A stretch of 64,000 nucleotides of DNA from Branchiostoma floridae. Its lineage: Eukaryota > Chordata > Leptocardii > Amphioxiformes > Branchiostomatidae. The position numbers and the translations under genes are program-made. Position 1 is the stretch's first letter, and each line of letters opens with the position of its first letter. Below are positions 32,001 to 43,288 of this stretch, one piece after another. A model generated the notes under the pieces. It did no database searches, was not told the origin of the DNA, and worked only from the letters and a program-made list of their open reading frames with translations. The stretch covers positions 7,626,066 through 7,690,065 of the forward strand of contig NC_049985.1 of NCBI RefSeq assembly GCF_000003815.2, in the 5' to 3' direction.

Positions 32001-35000
32001 CAGATACCCACACAGATCTCCATACAGATCCTATCATACGATAGTGTCCAAAAGTTGCCAGAGAAGTGAAGCCGGACTAGGAGTGTGTTTACACTAGGAG
32101 TGTGCTGACTACACTCCTTGGCTAGTTTGGTACTATCTTATGCCATCGTAGGATCTGCTTGGAGATTATCACCGCTTGCGGTACGTGTCCGTTGTGCATG
32201 ATGACGGGCTTTTAATTCCATGTTTTGCACAAAAAGATTATCTGTGTTAGAAGCCGCAAAAACGCAGGAGGTATTCGTCAACTTTCGTTTAAAGGTACAA
32301 TTTTCAGAATATTTCAAACCGATCCAAAGCAGGCTCCGTCTCTGCGGCGTTGCCAAAAAACCTTCATCACTTACGGTTCGTGTCCGTCGTGCATGATGAC
32401 GGGCTCTGCGTCCAGGAAGGGGATACACTTGAGCTCCAGCAGGGCGTGGTAGATGGGGTGCGTCACGAAGTCGCCCACCCACTTAGCCACCATGATGGCC
32501 ACCATGATCAGCAGCAGGAACTGCACGTCGTTCGTGATCTCAATCTGTTGGAAGATGATATGCAACCTTTTTATTGCAGGTTTTGCAAAAAAGACTATCT
32601 GTGTTGTTTATGAAGCCATTATGAAGCGCGACTCCAGTCTCACCACAGAAGCTCTGGACTGCTTAATTTTGACAGACTGGAGCTGGACAGTCGAAAATTT
32701 GAATAAGTGCAGTTTTGTGTTGGAAACTACAGTTCAACTTTGCTTCAGTGCAGAAAAAAACTGTATTGTTTTACCCGTGGGTTTATGGGCACCGCCATGA
32801 TGGTCGACCATATTTTCTAAAATCCATTTTATCATCGATAACTTTGAAGACACTGGTGTATGTAGCCTGAATTCTCATCACAGCACATGTTGGGGCTGAA
32901 AGATCACAACACATGTTGGGATTGAAAGTTCAGAGCACATCATGGGACTGAAGGTACAAACTTGACTCACCATGATGACGGTGAGAGACATGGTCAGCCT
33001 GGACACTCCCCCGAAGAACGAGGCTGCGCCGATCAGCGCAAAGGCCCCTGGGTCCATCCAGGCCCAGTACCTGTTGCCGTCTGCGTAGTGTACACCGAAC
33101 AACGTCACCAGCAGCTGACCAATCACGCGTCCGTACAGCCCGCCGATGAACCTGTCAACGACATCCGTCATAGATGATGGAACCATAGACTTTACATTTG
33201 CTTTACATTTCAAATCTACAGCTCACGTAGAAATAACTTTCAATCCTGTCCAATATGAACGCATTTGAGCGGACTCTTTGTGTCTCTTTTAGATGATAAA
33301 TTTACATCATCACAAAGTGAAATGATATAAATTGCTATACCTAAAACCCAAAGCAATGAATCTACACAACTACAACAAGACTCTCATCCAAGTCTCGCGT
33401 TGTTTTACGCTCTTGCGAGAGGAGCGACAACAAGACCCATCTTGCAATTGATCTCAGCCTGAAACCCAGCTGTTTGGGGCAGCTAAAAGAAACAGTTTAG
33501 TCTACGGAGCCGTACACGTAGTATCTACCAGACACCCGCCTGGCTGATAGCCATAGGGGTCTTTGGCCAACTTAGCTATAAAGGAATGAAAGCCTAGTAG
33601 GAGTTAATTGGCTATGAATTGACCGTGATAGCTGGATAGACTACAAGAGACTGACTGAAATCCCATGGCAACTTTTTGTCCCTGTTTGGCCAAATTCTTC
33701 TCTTTTTTCATCCATCTGACACGTTTGCTTGAATACTGTCGTATACGCATGTCTATATTCCAAATGTTCATTCAACGAAACCGAAAGAATCACTCTGTTT
33801 AGAGAAACCACAAAGACTTATCCCAACTTCCCCACATTGACAGACGAACAGAAAGCCACTTTTCTCTTGAAATCGCAGAACCCGCAAATTTTAGAAAAGG
33901 TGGGGCTTTTGGTCTCCCTCTGCTTCCAAAAAAGAAGTCAAATCCAACCTGTTTAGAAATAGCCAACACTAGTATTATATTAGAGTAGAATATTGTTCAT
34001 AACTGTCCATTGTCACTTGTATATCTACTATGTTCATATCATGTACTTGCAATTAGCCTTCGGGCACGAACTTGCAAATAAACTTCTATGTTATAACGTA
34101 CAACATGGGCACGACGAGCCCGCTTGAGATGGCTGACCCCGCACACCAGCAGGCCAGGGTGAAGTAGATCGCCAGGACGGTCAGCAGCGGGGCGTAGTCG
34201 AACTGGCGGTGAGTCTCGCGGGAGAACAGGTGGTGGATACCCTCCTCTCCGGTAACAAACATCAAGGTGGCGACTGGGATACAATGGGAGAGACAACGTG
34301 ATTGCTACATTTAACGGAGACGTTGAATAAAAAACACGTTTGTTATACTACAAGAGTTCTGGTCTAAAAGATGTGTGAAAGACACTAGACAGCTATTTGA
34401 CGTGCTGCCCACGTAGAAGTTAGAGCCTTGATGAATTTCCGATACTTTATTTCAGTAAACACTGTATTTCACCATTGATATACAGACTAAAGAGCAGGTT
34501 CTTCACTTATGACTTGGCAGTCTTTGTCAAAGCGGTCTATCAAAGACCCAAATAAGAGGTCTGTTGGACAGTAATGAAATTAATTGTAGTTTAGATTGTA
34601 GACGAATACACGCATAAAGTACAGTCTAGGCAGAGCCTAAGTACCTTGATTGTACGTTGTTCCGTTTAAAGTCGACTCAGTCCCGTTCTCGTCGCTCCTG
34701 ACCCCCGGCTGCGGACAGGTGTGCGTCTCCACCGCCGAGAGTTGTTCCACGTCCAGCCGGGACGTCTCGCCCAGGCACGAGTAGCTGGGCAGGTTACAAA
34801 ACAACTTCCTATCAATTTTTCAATACTGATATGATTTGATTCAAGATTCAAAATTGTGTTTTGAAGTAAGGGTCGCTATTGGACATAGGATTGAATGGCG
34901 GTGGGATGATTTCGCGTTTAGAAATCAAAGTACAGAGATGTGCAAGGTGAAGACACATAGTTGAAGACATATCAATCTCTACAACTGGATAAGATACGAA

Positions 35001-38000
35001 GATTACTTCTGGATGTTTTGAATGACATCCATTACACTTCTATATAATCAGTAGAATGAACTGACAGAGCATATCACTGAAAACGTCCGAAAGTAATCTC
35101 TATATCTTATCCAGGTGTGCAGATTTTTCTATCTTTGAATATTGCTCACACGGACGTCGTCTAGCCTTCATAAACGTATCAAGACAATTGCAAGGACTCA
35201 CGTGTTGCCTGTTGCCACCGCGGCCGCCTCCTCACACCGCACTGGCGTGCAGTCAAAGGCAGCAGGCAGGAAAACCGCCGCAGTGGCCATCAGGATCTAA
35301 AATGGAGCAAATAAAAACTAACAAGAAAGTTGTAGGCCGGCGATAAATCAGAAAACGGCAAAGGACCGTCGGTGGCTGATCGGTACATTGTCATATACAT
35401 GACCGCAGTTGAAAATAGATAAGGCCTGAGGAATCTGCATCAAATGGTAACTTCAAACTCCGCATGTCGGAGCCGGTAATCGTCTTGGTGCGTGAGATAC
35501 TTTTAGCCTGCTTCACAGACTTCGAGCAGCGCGGGCTTATCTTTTGGCGCAAGCGCTAATTGGCGATTTTCAACATGGACTAATGTTCTCCAAAGGACAT
35601 TGTATAGAAGGTTACAATGTCCTTTGGTTCTGTAATAAATTTTGTACTTGGCGTGGAAACTATTTGTCCCGACACCATAGACCGTTTTGAAAATCAGCTC
35701 CCGCCAAAAAAATAAGCCCTAGCTGCTAGAAGTCTGCGGAGGAGGCTAACAGCATCTCGCGTACGTACCATGATGAGAACCGGCTCGGACATGCGCAGAA
35801 GCCTCTTCCCGCAGTAGGACGAGGTCTTGGCCAGGAGCATGCGCCGGAAGCGCGCCACCTTCAGGTTCAGGAAGTTGAAGAGCGATCCCAGCATCCCCCC
35901 GAGAACCCCCAGCACGAACGCCGGCACGAAGGCGATGATGTTGACTGCGATCTCAGACTTCACCTTAGGGAGGATAGAAAAAAAGAAGGAATCACTTACT
36001 CTCCAAGTTGAGGTTAGGATCCGGCTGTTTTTTTTTACGTATTTTTAGGCGTTTTTATTGGGCTTTCTATTTTGTACCGTGTTCTTAATGTCTCGCCGCG
36101 AATCAGTGTCAAAAATTTGTAGACTTCTCCCAGGCCGATGATACAGATAACTGTAGATAACGCAGGATATAGCGTAGGGATTATCTCCTTACCCCATGTA
36201 ACTTTACGTGTGCTTGGATAAAACGTGATTAGTCTTTGGAGAAAACAATACGTTACATTAAGTACGTAATCTGTTACGTAATACAGGCATCACTATGAGA
36301 AGAAAGCAGGGGTCAATGTTGAGATGGACTATGAAAGTTTGGTATGTTTTTAAACAATAGGGAAAAAGTGCGTACCTGGAAAATGATGTACTTCTCCGCC
36401 TTGAACAGCCCAAAGTCGCCTTTATAAATGAACCCCTCGAAAGCGGAGTTGAAGAGGTCGGTGGTGACGGTAGCCACCATGCAGCAGAAGAAGATCTGCC
36501 AGGACAGTTTCATGTTCCAGTAGGAGGACACCTCCTCCATGGCGAACAGTAACCCGCCCACGGGCGCGCCGAACGCCGAGGCCACTCCCGCACCCGCACC
36601 CGCAGAGATGAAGTTTCTCCTGCAGCAGGGTGAACAGGGAAGTGTACATCAGATGTTCACGTTTACAAGTTTTCTGTTATATGTTATGTATCATGTTTTG
36701 TCCAGTGGTGCCGTTTATATAAGCCATTCTGTTTGAGTGCGGTACCACTGGGTACTGTATGTCCTTTTTGTTGTAATAAAAAAAACAACAGGGAGGCCAG
36801 AGTTGGCCTACTCTTCAACTGCACATGTATACAAGTAATGTCATAGATTTTTAAGGATTTTCCTTTAGCACAATTTTCGGTGAGCAACCGGGTTGACAGT
36901 CTAAAAATCTCTCCGTCATTTGTGAGGATAACTTCGAACAGTGATGTCATGAGACTTATTAACGCTGGTCAATGATTACAGAAAAAAATTCCCGTTAGCC
37001 TGAAATGTGACTTGTAGCATAAGAGACAAAATAGGGAAAAAATGAGAGAAGAATTTAAAAGAATCTTTATGAGTCACTGACCTGTCCTCGGAGTTCCTGA
37101 ATCTTGCGAAGCATGGCAGCCGGAGTCCTAGCGTACCGGATCGGAACTGCCCCAGTCCGGCACCTATCATACCCCTGGAAAACAGATCATGAATTCAGAC
37201 CCTGCAAGATCTCTGATCTATTTCTCACTGCTACGTCGAAAATGACCGTTATGTACAGTCCATTGTCCTACTAGCAAAACAGTAGAATAGGGACCATATA
37301 ATAGCTGCAAAGTTTAGACCGTATTGTTCTATCGGCAGCTTCATAGAACTGCATACCATAACATATATAACGTTACGTGGTCAGACTTCATCGTTTTCGT
37401 TTAAGAGTTCAATGTTTATATTTATTACATTAGATTTAGTTTTTCTCCAGTCTTGAAGCCTCACCCCATATGAATCATTGGTCCTTCCGGTCCAACTGGC
37501 AGCCCGCTGGCGACCGCGCATGCGCAGGAGATGAACTTGACCAGGAAAGTTTTAATGTTGAAGATCTGGTGCACGACGGTCCCGTTCAGATAGCCAATCA
37601 GCTCCGGGAGCCCGGACCCTGCCGCTGCCGGGGCAAGGAACTGGAAGGGAGGGTGCAATGGTTATCATTACGGTTATCAATGGTTATTTTAAAGTTGAAA
37701 TCAGTCCATTAGGCTCCTTATCGTGATATATGTCTTTATACATACTTTTTGTTGTGTTTTTACGTGTTTTGGGTGTAACATTCTTCCGGCCAATGGTTGT
37801 TCGAGCATTTTTTTTTTTAAATTCTCTTTCCTACAATGTGTCAACAGCCTAGGCCAAATTGGAAAAAAAAACTTCGTTCTTGTCATTCTGTCGCCTTTAT
37901 GGACTCCTGTATCTCAGCCTTTCATTATAGAAGTAAATACCGTTACTTCGTGGTGCTTTTGTATACAGGCATTGCATTTCTCCCCATTATCACATATTTG

Positions 38001-40160
38001 ATTGAATGCCATCCATATCGTCTCACCACGACCATCCCGGATCCCACGATGACCAGCGCGACGCTAAGCCCCAGCACCCAGCCCCAGGTCACCAACAACT
38101 GGTCTTCCTGTCAGCAAGGGGAGAAAGACAAGGTTAGTCATTAAAAAGTGTTCATTTCTTTTTTTCGTTGGCATAACCGGCAAATCGCCTTTAGGCGAAT
38201 CAGATTAGTTTTGCACAGTATCTACTAAAACTATGCAGACAGTAGGGTTTAATCCAGCCACACCGGGCCGGGTGGACCCTACTTTTCTCGATCAGGGTAG
38301 TGGGTTCTTTAACATATGCTCGAGGTGCGACTGTCCTCATACAAGAGACCTTCTGCTTTATATCCCACTCTACCTGAAGCTAGGTAATAATTTCATCTGA
38401 AAATATGTGTAAAGCGCCTTCTACATTGGCACATTAGGGTCTACTTGGGATCCGAACCTAGAACCTTTAACCTCAAGACCACTTTGCCATGTTATCCCAA
38501 CAGCTCTTCACTTTCTGCATCACACCCACACAGCCCTCCATCTCGATACATTCAAACCTTACACAATGAAACATTAACACAACTGTTAGGATGGGCGCGA
38601 GTGCGTGGACACCGCATCGCGTCGAATTCACTTTATGTTGGTCCTTTTCTTATAGGACGAATCCCGTCGCCAAAAGTGAAAAATGTACACATATAAGCCT
38701 TGGTACAGGAGCATTCATACACATGCTTGAAAAGCCGAATATACAAGCTTTACCCCTAAGTAGTCTCTGGACCGGTCCCACTTGAGGTTGGCCAGGACGT
38801 CGATGACCTGGTGCAGCAGGAAGCCGGTAAAGCCGACCGTGAAGCCGATCAGTCCCATCATCACCCAGCGGTCCCAGTCCAGCCTGTGCGGGGTGGGGTT
38901 AGGGAAGGACAGATATCACTAACGTTACATCTGTATCTATATAGCCGGTATAACCGCCCTTCGGCGTAACACACCAACTTCGCACTGCAGCAGCTGGTTA
39001 TATTACACTGAACGAATCGTCACATCTAACTTTTGCTTAAACATGTGCTTAATTACCAGTGGAATGAATGATATTTATGTCCATGTTTTCCCACGTGCAC
39101 GTGGTCTTAATGCAAATACTACTAACAGTAATATATCATTACACGTAGTGTTGATAGTGAAACATGTAACAGACAAACTGACAGCCAACGCCATTAAATC
39201 TATCATAAAGATCACTAGTTATCACTAATTCTATCGCTTACAAAACAGTTAAACATATAAAGTCCTGCTATCACTAAATCTACCGCATGCATGTTATCAC
39301 AAATAAACATATCATTTACACAGCAGTTAAACACATACAGGGGTGATAGCATTAACTCTATTGTTTGTAATGTCTCTCCCCTCTTCTTTAAACAAATGCG
39401 TACGAATTCAAAGTTTTGTTGTACACTATTGCCTGAAGATGTCATTATGCATATAGATAATTAGTCTTTTACTGAGTGATTAGATCATATCCAATGATAT
39501 ACATGGACCACTCCGTGAACCCACGACACCTGTGTGCCTAAAAAAATGCAGCAGTCTTAAACAAATGCTAATTCACTCAGTGGCTAAATGTAAGATTACG
39601 GCTTGGTACCAGAGCACTGAGTAGAACTATTTGACACAAACCCATCGGCCATGATTGTAGGTGCGGGTCAGTGTTTGACATCAAACAGAAGGTTTGTTAT
39701 AGAGGTTTGCTTTTGGCGTGCACATCACCATCAGAAAACAAACAAAAACAAAACAAAAATCCTGCATGGTGGTCGACTAAACATTGGGCATGCTGTGTGG
39801 ACACGACCAACTGGTAATAAACGAAGTTAAAACACGTGTCGTAACTAGCAAATATGTGAAATAACATCTCAGAAGGTAATTAAAGAAAAAAAACGTCAAC
39901 AGTTGGTAGACATGGACATATTACCTGTTAGCTTGCCGCTTGAGCCAGTTCTTGTAGACGACAGAGTGGGAGGGCAGGTAGTCCAGACTTTCATACTTGG
40001 CGAGTTCTTCTCTCTCCTCCTTGGTGTAGTGATGGTTGACGTACCTGCTCTCGAACTCTCGTCCCCTGGCGAAAAACCCTCCCTCGTTCCCGGAGGCGAG
40101 GTTCGTGTCGTCCTCTTGTGGGGGCGGTCTCTGGCTGAGGCTGTACGTCTGTCTCCTCAT
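28717..40160 (-). CDS. CLC chloride/proton exchanger, ClC-6/7-like, complete
   Basis: Sixteen coding exons, minus strand in transcription order: 40160-39925 (ATG 40160), 38883-38754, 38107-38027, 37640-37465, 37174-37082, 36619-36376, 35963-35769, 35296-35202, 34784-34645, 34273-34102, 33151-32971, 32544-32375, 31572-31393, 31059-30957, 30700-30605, then either 29793-29488 (865 aa) or 29010-28717 (861 aa). All junctions are GT/AG with compatible phases. Motifs: cytosolic YESLDY, GSGLP (Cl- site Ser about 158), GPEGPM (gating Glu about 201), LLFAMEE (proton Glu about 267), SSGLVVPM, GAASFFGGVSRLTMSLTVIM, and two C-terminal CBS domains. Gating and proton glutamates together predict 2Cl-/H+ exchange, probably on endolysosomal membranes as for ClC-6/7; the location is inferred. 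The unusual P before the gating Glu (GPEGP, not GKEGP) suggests a divergent subfamily. Confidence 0.93.
29488..29793 (-). CDS. CLC alternative terminal exon B (second CBS domain)
   Basis: Acceptor TTCGTCCGCAG, then QPYVNQSALCVRDNFSLHR..., MGMRHLPVVDSG and VVGVITRKTLMGFSLEERL, then a tail with KLQSELKQTMMMN ending KMVFWV and a stop. A tandem duplicate of exon A, about 700 bp upstream of it in gene orientation. Both retain the core CBS residues, so neither looks like a pseudo-exon. Confidence 0.85.
   Translation of the reverse strand, partial: QPYVNQSALCVRDNFSLHRAYIIFRTMGMRHLPVVDSGNHVVGVITRKTLMGFSLEERLTSKLQSELKQTMMMNGRASLKELTEQSDDIVIKAENKMVFWV
31205..31246. repeat. (AGGGCY)n repeat in CLC intron
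   Basis: About seven copies of a G-rich hexamer (AGGGCC/AGGGCT), potentially able to form G-quadruplex on the plus strand. Intronic. Confidence 0.8.
31899..32270 (-). pseudogene. Degenerate duplicate of the CLC exon-12 region
   Basis: Sequence on both sides of exon 32375-32544 is repeated here: the GGTACAATTTTCAGAATA block at 31911 matches 32294, and the TTTTGCACAAAAAGATTATC block at 32222 matches about 32580. The exon itself is reduced to about 35 nt (32180-32213, the end with its donor). A MITE (31989-32168) has since inserted. The remnant is too short to encode a functional segment. Confidence 0.7.
31989..32168. mobile_element. hAT-like MITE, TAATCTCCAAGCAGA family
   Basis: The right end ...GGATCTGCTTGGAGATTA is clear. 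The left end is diverged with an internal duplication of the terminal motif. Flanks TCAACACT (31981-31988) and TCACCGCT (32169-32176) fit a decayed 8-bp duplication. The duplicate locus at about 32364-32371 shows the uninterrupted TCATCACT. Confidence 0.7.
33527..33733. repeat. Dispersed repeat in CLC intron
   Basis: A diverged second copy of the repeat at 12564-12762: ACCAGACACCCGCCTGG, CTGGATAGACTACAAGAG, CTGACTGAAATCCCATGGCA and CCAAATTCTTCTC occur in the same order. Confidence 0.65.
35514..35748. mobile_element. MITE-like inverted repeat beside CLC exon 7
   Basis: Ends TAGCCTGCTTCACAGACTTC... and the complement of ...GTCTGCGGAGGAGGCTA pair over about 75 bp, with a central hairpin (CCAAAGGACATTGTA repeated in inverse). 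It ends about 12 bp from the donor of exon 35769-35963. No clear target duplication. Confidence 0.6.
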
Positions 40161-43100
40161 GCTGGAATACTGACCAACACCAAAACTGACGGCTTACAAA
40201 CTGATTTTTACTACGGGCAAGGGTTCATTTAAGGCGGTAGCAGGATAATGGGCGTGGTCTGTTGGCTCTTATGAGTAACGACTAAAGGATTGAGGACATG
40301 CTGTGTCAATAAAAGGAGCACAAAAGAAGCATGAGAGGTAAACACGGGAGGCTAACACTAGCTTTAGTACTCAACAACCGACATGGTCGACCACCACTGC
40401 GTAATTACTGTACAAAGATCGCACTCGACAGGTCATTAGTGGACACTGTGGGACTTCGTCCTAGAGGTCGGGCCACCAGTGGTTCTGAGATCGCGTCCGG
40501 GAGGTCGGAAGGCCAGTGGTACAGAGACTATGTTACGGATTAGAGACCGAGAGACCAACGACTGAAAGAAAGACTGCGCTCGAGGCTAAAAGTTGAGGGA
40601 TCAGTATTACATTGGTACGGAGCCTGTGTTCTAGACTAGAGGCCGCAGACCAGTTTTACAGATACTGTCTTCTCTACTTGAGATCAGGACCCAAGTGGTA
40701 ACGTCAAGAGATTGCTTCCTGGACTAGAGGCCGGGAGACCAATGGCACAGAGACTTGTTCTAATTCATGATCTAAATCTAGAAAACGCAAGATCAGTGGC
40801 ACAGAGACTGTGTCCGGGAGACCAGTGGCACAGAGACTTGTTCTAGTCTAGAGGACGCAAGACCAGTGGTACAGTGGTACAGAGACTGTGTTCTGTACTA
40901 GAGACCAGGAAACCAGTGGTACAGAGACGTCGTTCTAGACTAAATGACAGTTGTACATTCTAGACTGGAAGAAGTTAGAAGAGTGGTACAGACTGCGCTC
41001 TAGGCTAGAGGAGGGGAGGCCAGTGGTTCATGGACGGCGTTCTACTTCTATAGAAAAGAAAAGAATAGAAAAGAAAAGAGATTGGGGAGGGGAGGGCAGT
41101 GCTACCTGTTAAGGCGGCAAAACGGGCCAACCATCAATCACGTTCACACAGATATCGGGAACAAAGCTTCATTGTCTACTCCACATCGCCATGTCTTGTG
41201 AGAAATAACCAATTACTTGCCGACTTTGCAAAAATATCACATGCTAGTGCACTTTTAACCAATACGGTGTGACAAATAGAACAAATCAACCATCAACATG
41301 CCTTAAACTGAAGCAGGATTTAACCGTGATTTCCAACACATGAAACTGATAGACTTACCTAAATTTTCCACTGTATGTCGGCACTGTTCTTTGAGAAGGA
41401 ATAGGCGACCCTCGCTTCTATCACTTGAGCATGCCCAACTTTTTGTGTTAAAACCAACACTCAAAGCCTGCGTCAGAATTTTTTCTACCAACACAGGAAT
41501 TTTTAGGTTATATCACCTTATATATTTAATACACAAACGGCAAGACATTAACCAAACAAACACGCGATTGGACCTTATCATTGAGGCTTTAGGAACATAA
41601 ATCAAACCATTTATGATTCTACAGGATTACAAAACACACACACGGTACACAATGTCACCAACGATTAGGAGGGACCGAGTTCAATGACATGCATAAGATT
41701 AAACTTTTCGTGGAATTTCAGGACATGTCAAGTTAAAAACAGTCTACCTCGTGAGAAATGTCTACACGGAAGTACTTGTAAAAAATACGCCTCAACTTTG
41801 TACTTCGTTGCAAAACATTCAACTCTGTTCGCTTTCTACAATGCCAAAGTCTTCATGAATAAAAGCTTACCTTGCTTTGCAGAATTCTTGTCGAGAATTC
41901 CTCACGATGTAAAGGAATCTTAAAGCGATCTTGAGTTGTTGTTGTTCCACCCGATGTGTTTACATACGCCAAGACGTTAATAGCAACGCCCTGCCGAGTT
42001 CAAAGGTAGGCAAACAGGTCCCATAATGTGCACCTGTCGTAGTCAAGCACGGCGTGTGGCACTTTTTATGTTTCCAATCTCAAGTCTGTGGTTGTACCGT
42101 TTGCAAAGCGTCTGTGTAGTAGACGACTAATCACTAGTAAGGTTCATTGAAAGGTGAAAGTCTTGAAAAGTAGTTTTAGAAAACAGCAAAAGTTTGTGAT
42201 CGTTTCCATGCGTCTTTATTGTTCTCGGTGATAAATGCACAATAGTCGTCTGGTAAAACTTACGTCACCCACTGCTACTGATTAACAACACCCCAAAAGT
42301 AAACTAGAGACGTAATATATAACTCTCAATTGAACTTTCAACTTCAAAAGACCCAAGGGTCGACTTTGACATACAACAACAACACCGATAACGTGAACTT
42401 AACAGTGTGGTCTTGGATTGAAAGAACATAGGCTTGAAAGAGCGTCAAGGTAAGGGATAGATTTATATGCAGTTGGTAGTCTTAAGCCTAGGCTGGATTC
42501 AATTGGCCTTGTAGAAAAATTTATGTGAAAGACAGTGAATGTTTGAGTTGGTGTGCTGCGTTTCATTGTCTACTTGTTACGTAACCAGGAAATAACTTTT
42601 AGAAAAAATGTTCAGTTGCTGTGAACCATTTAGACCCATTTACAAATGCGTAATACTTTATAGATTACTCAAAACAGGTTTCTAACGTGATAATCGTGAG
42701 TCAGTTGCCACTGTAGAAAGGTGTATTTCCCATATGTGGTTGCATGAACACGCCTATATTCATAAGTACGGATGGAAAATCAGTCGGCTGTTTAGAGCGA
42801 TCATATACTTCGTACGATCGCCGTATGTATGGCAAACTGAGGGTAATCTTGGAATCACCGTGCATGTGTTGTACAAAGATCAGCTGCCCTGTTACAGAAC
42901 ATTGTTGTTGGTGGTTGGATCTGTCACAGCCCGCTTCCAAATATACGACTTCAACGTCGTACGACGATCTACATGACCTACGAAGGATGTGACCGCGCCC
43001 TTTAATAGCTATTCACGATCAAAAACTTTGGTTACTAGTCCCTCTAAATGCATGAATAAAAGCGCCATGCAAACATTCTACATTTCAGGTACATACTGTC

Positions 43101-43288
43101 AAACTTTTTGAGTTATGTTTTTGGTATAGATACCACTTTTCAAATTACCATACAATATCCACTGTACCAATCGCACTATATGTATTTAGAATAATTTGTT
43201 ATGTTGTTATTGTTCTATGTTAGCTGCACTTAACGTCGTCCTTCTGTAAACACAAACGTTAACGTTTTTCATTGATTGCTTCTTTCAG
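40161..43288. other. Divergent intergenic region, CLC (-) and DEG/ENaC gene 4 (+)
   Basis: This should hold both promoters and 5' untranslated exons; no core promoter element could be assigned. A CATGAGG after TATTCCAG at 40161 suggests that the CLC start codon lies just inside an internal exon, so a 5'UTR exon lies further right. It contains the minisatellite at about 40460-41045. The remainder (41100-43280) shows no recognisable gene. Confidence 0.5.
40460..41045. repeat. Degenerate minisatellite upstream of CLC
   Basis: Imperfect copies of a roughly 42-45 bp unit built from ACCAGTGGTACAGAGACTGT and GTTCTAGACTAGAGGACG, about a dozen in number. A short purine-rich AAAGAAAAG stretch follows (41050-41080). 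Confidence 0.7.

Noticed and set aside
38170-38400. Possible SINE near GGGCCGGGTGGACCC
   Set aside because: It looks like a dispersed repeat but no boundaries, Pol III boxes or second copy were found in the window.
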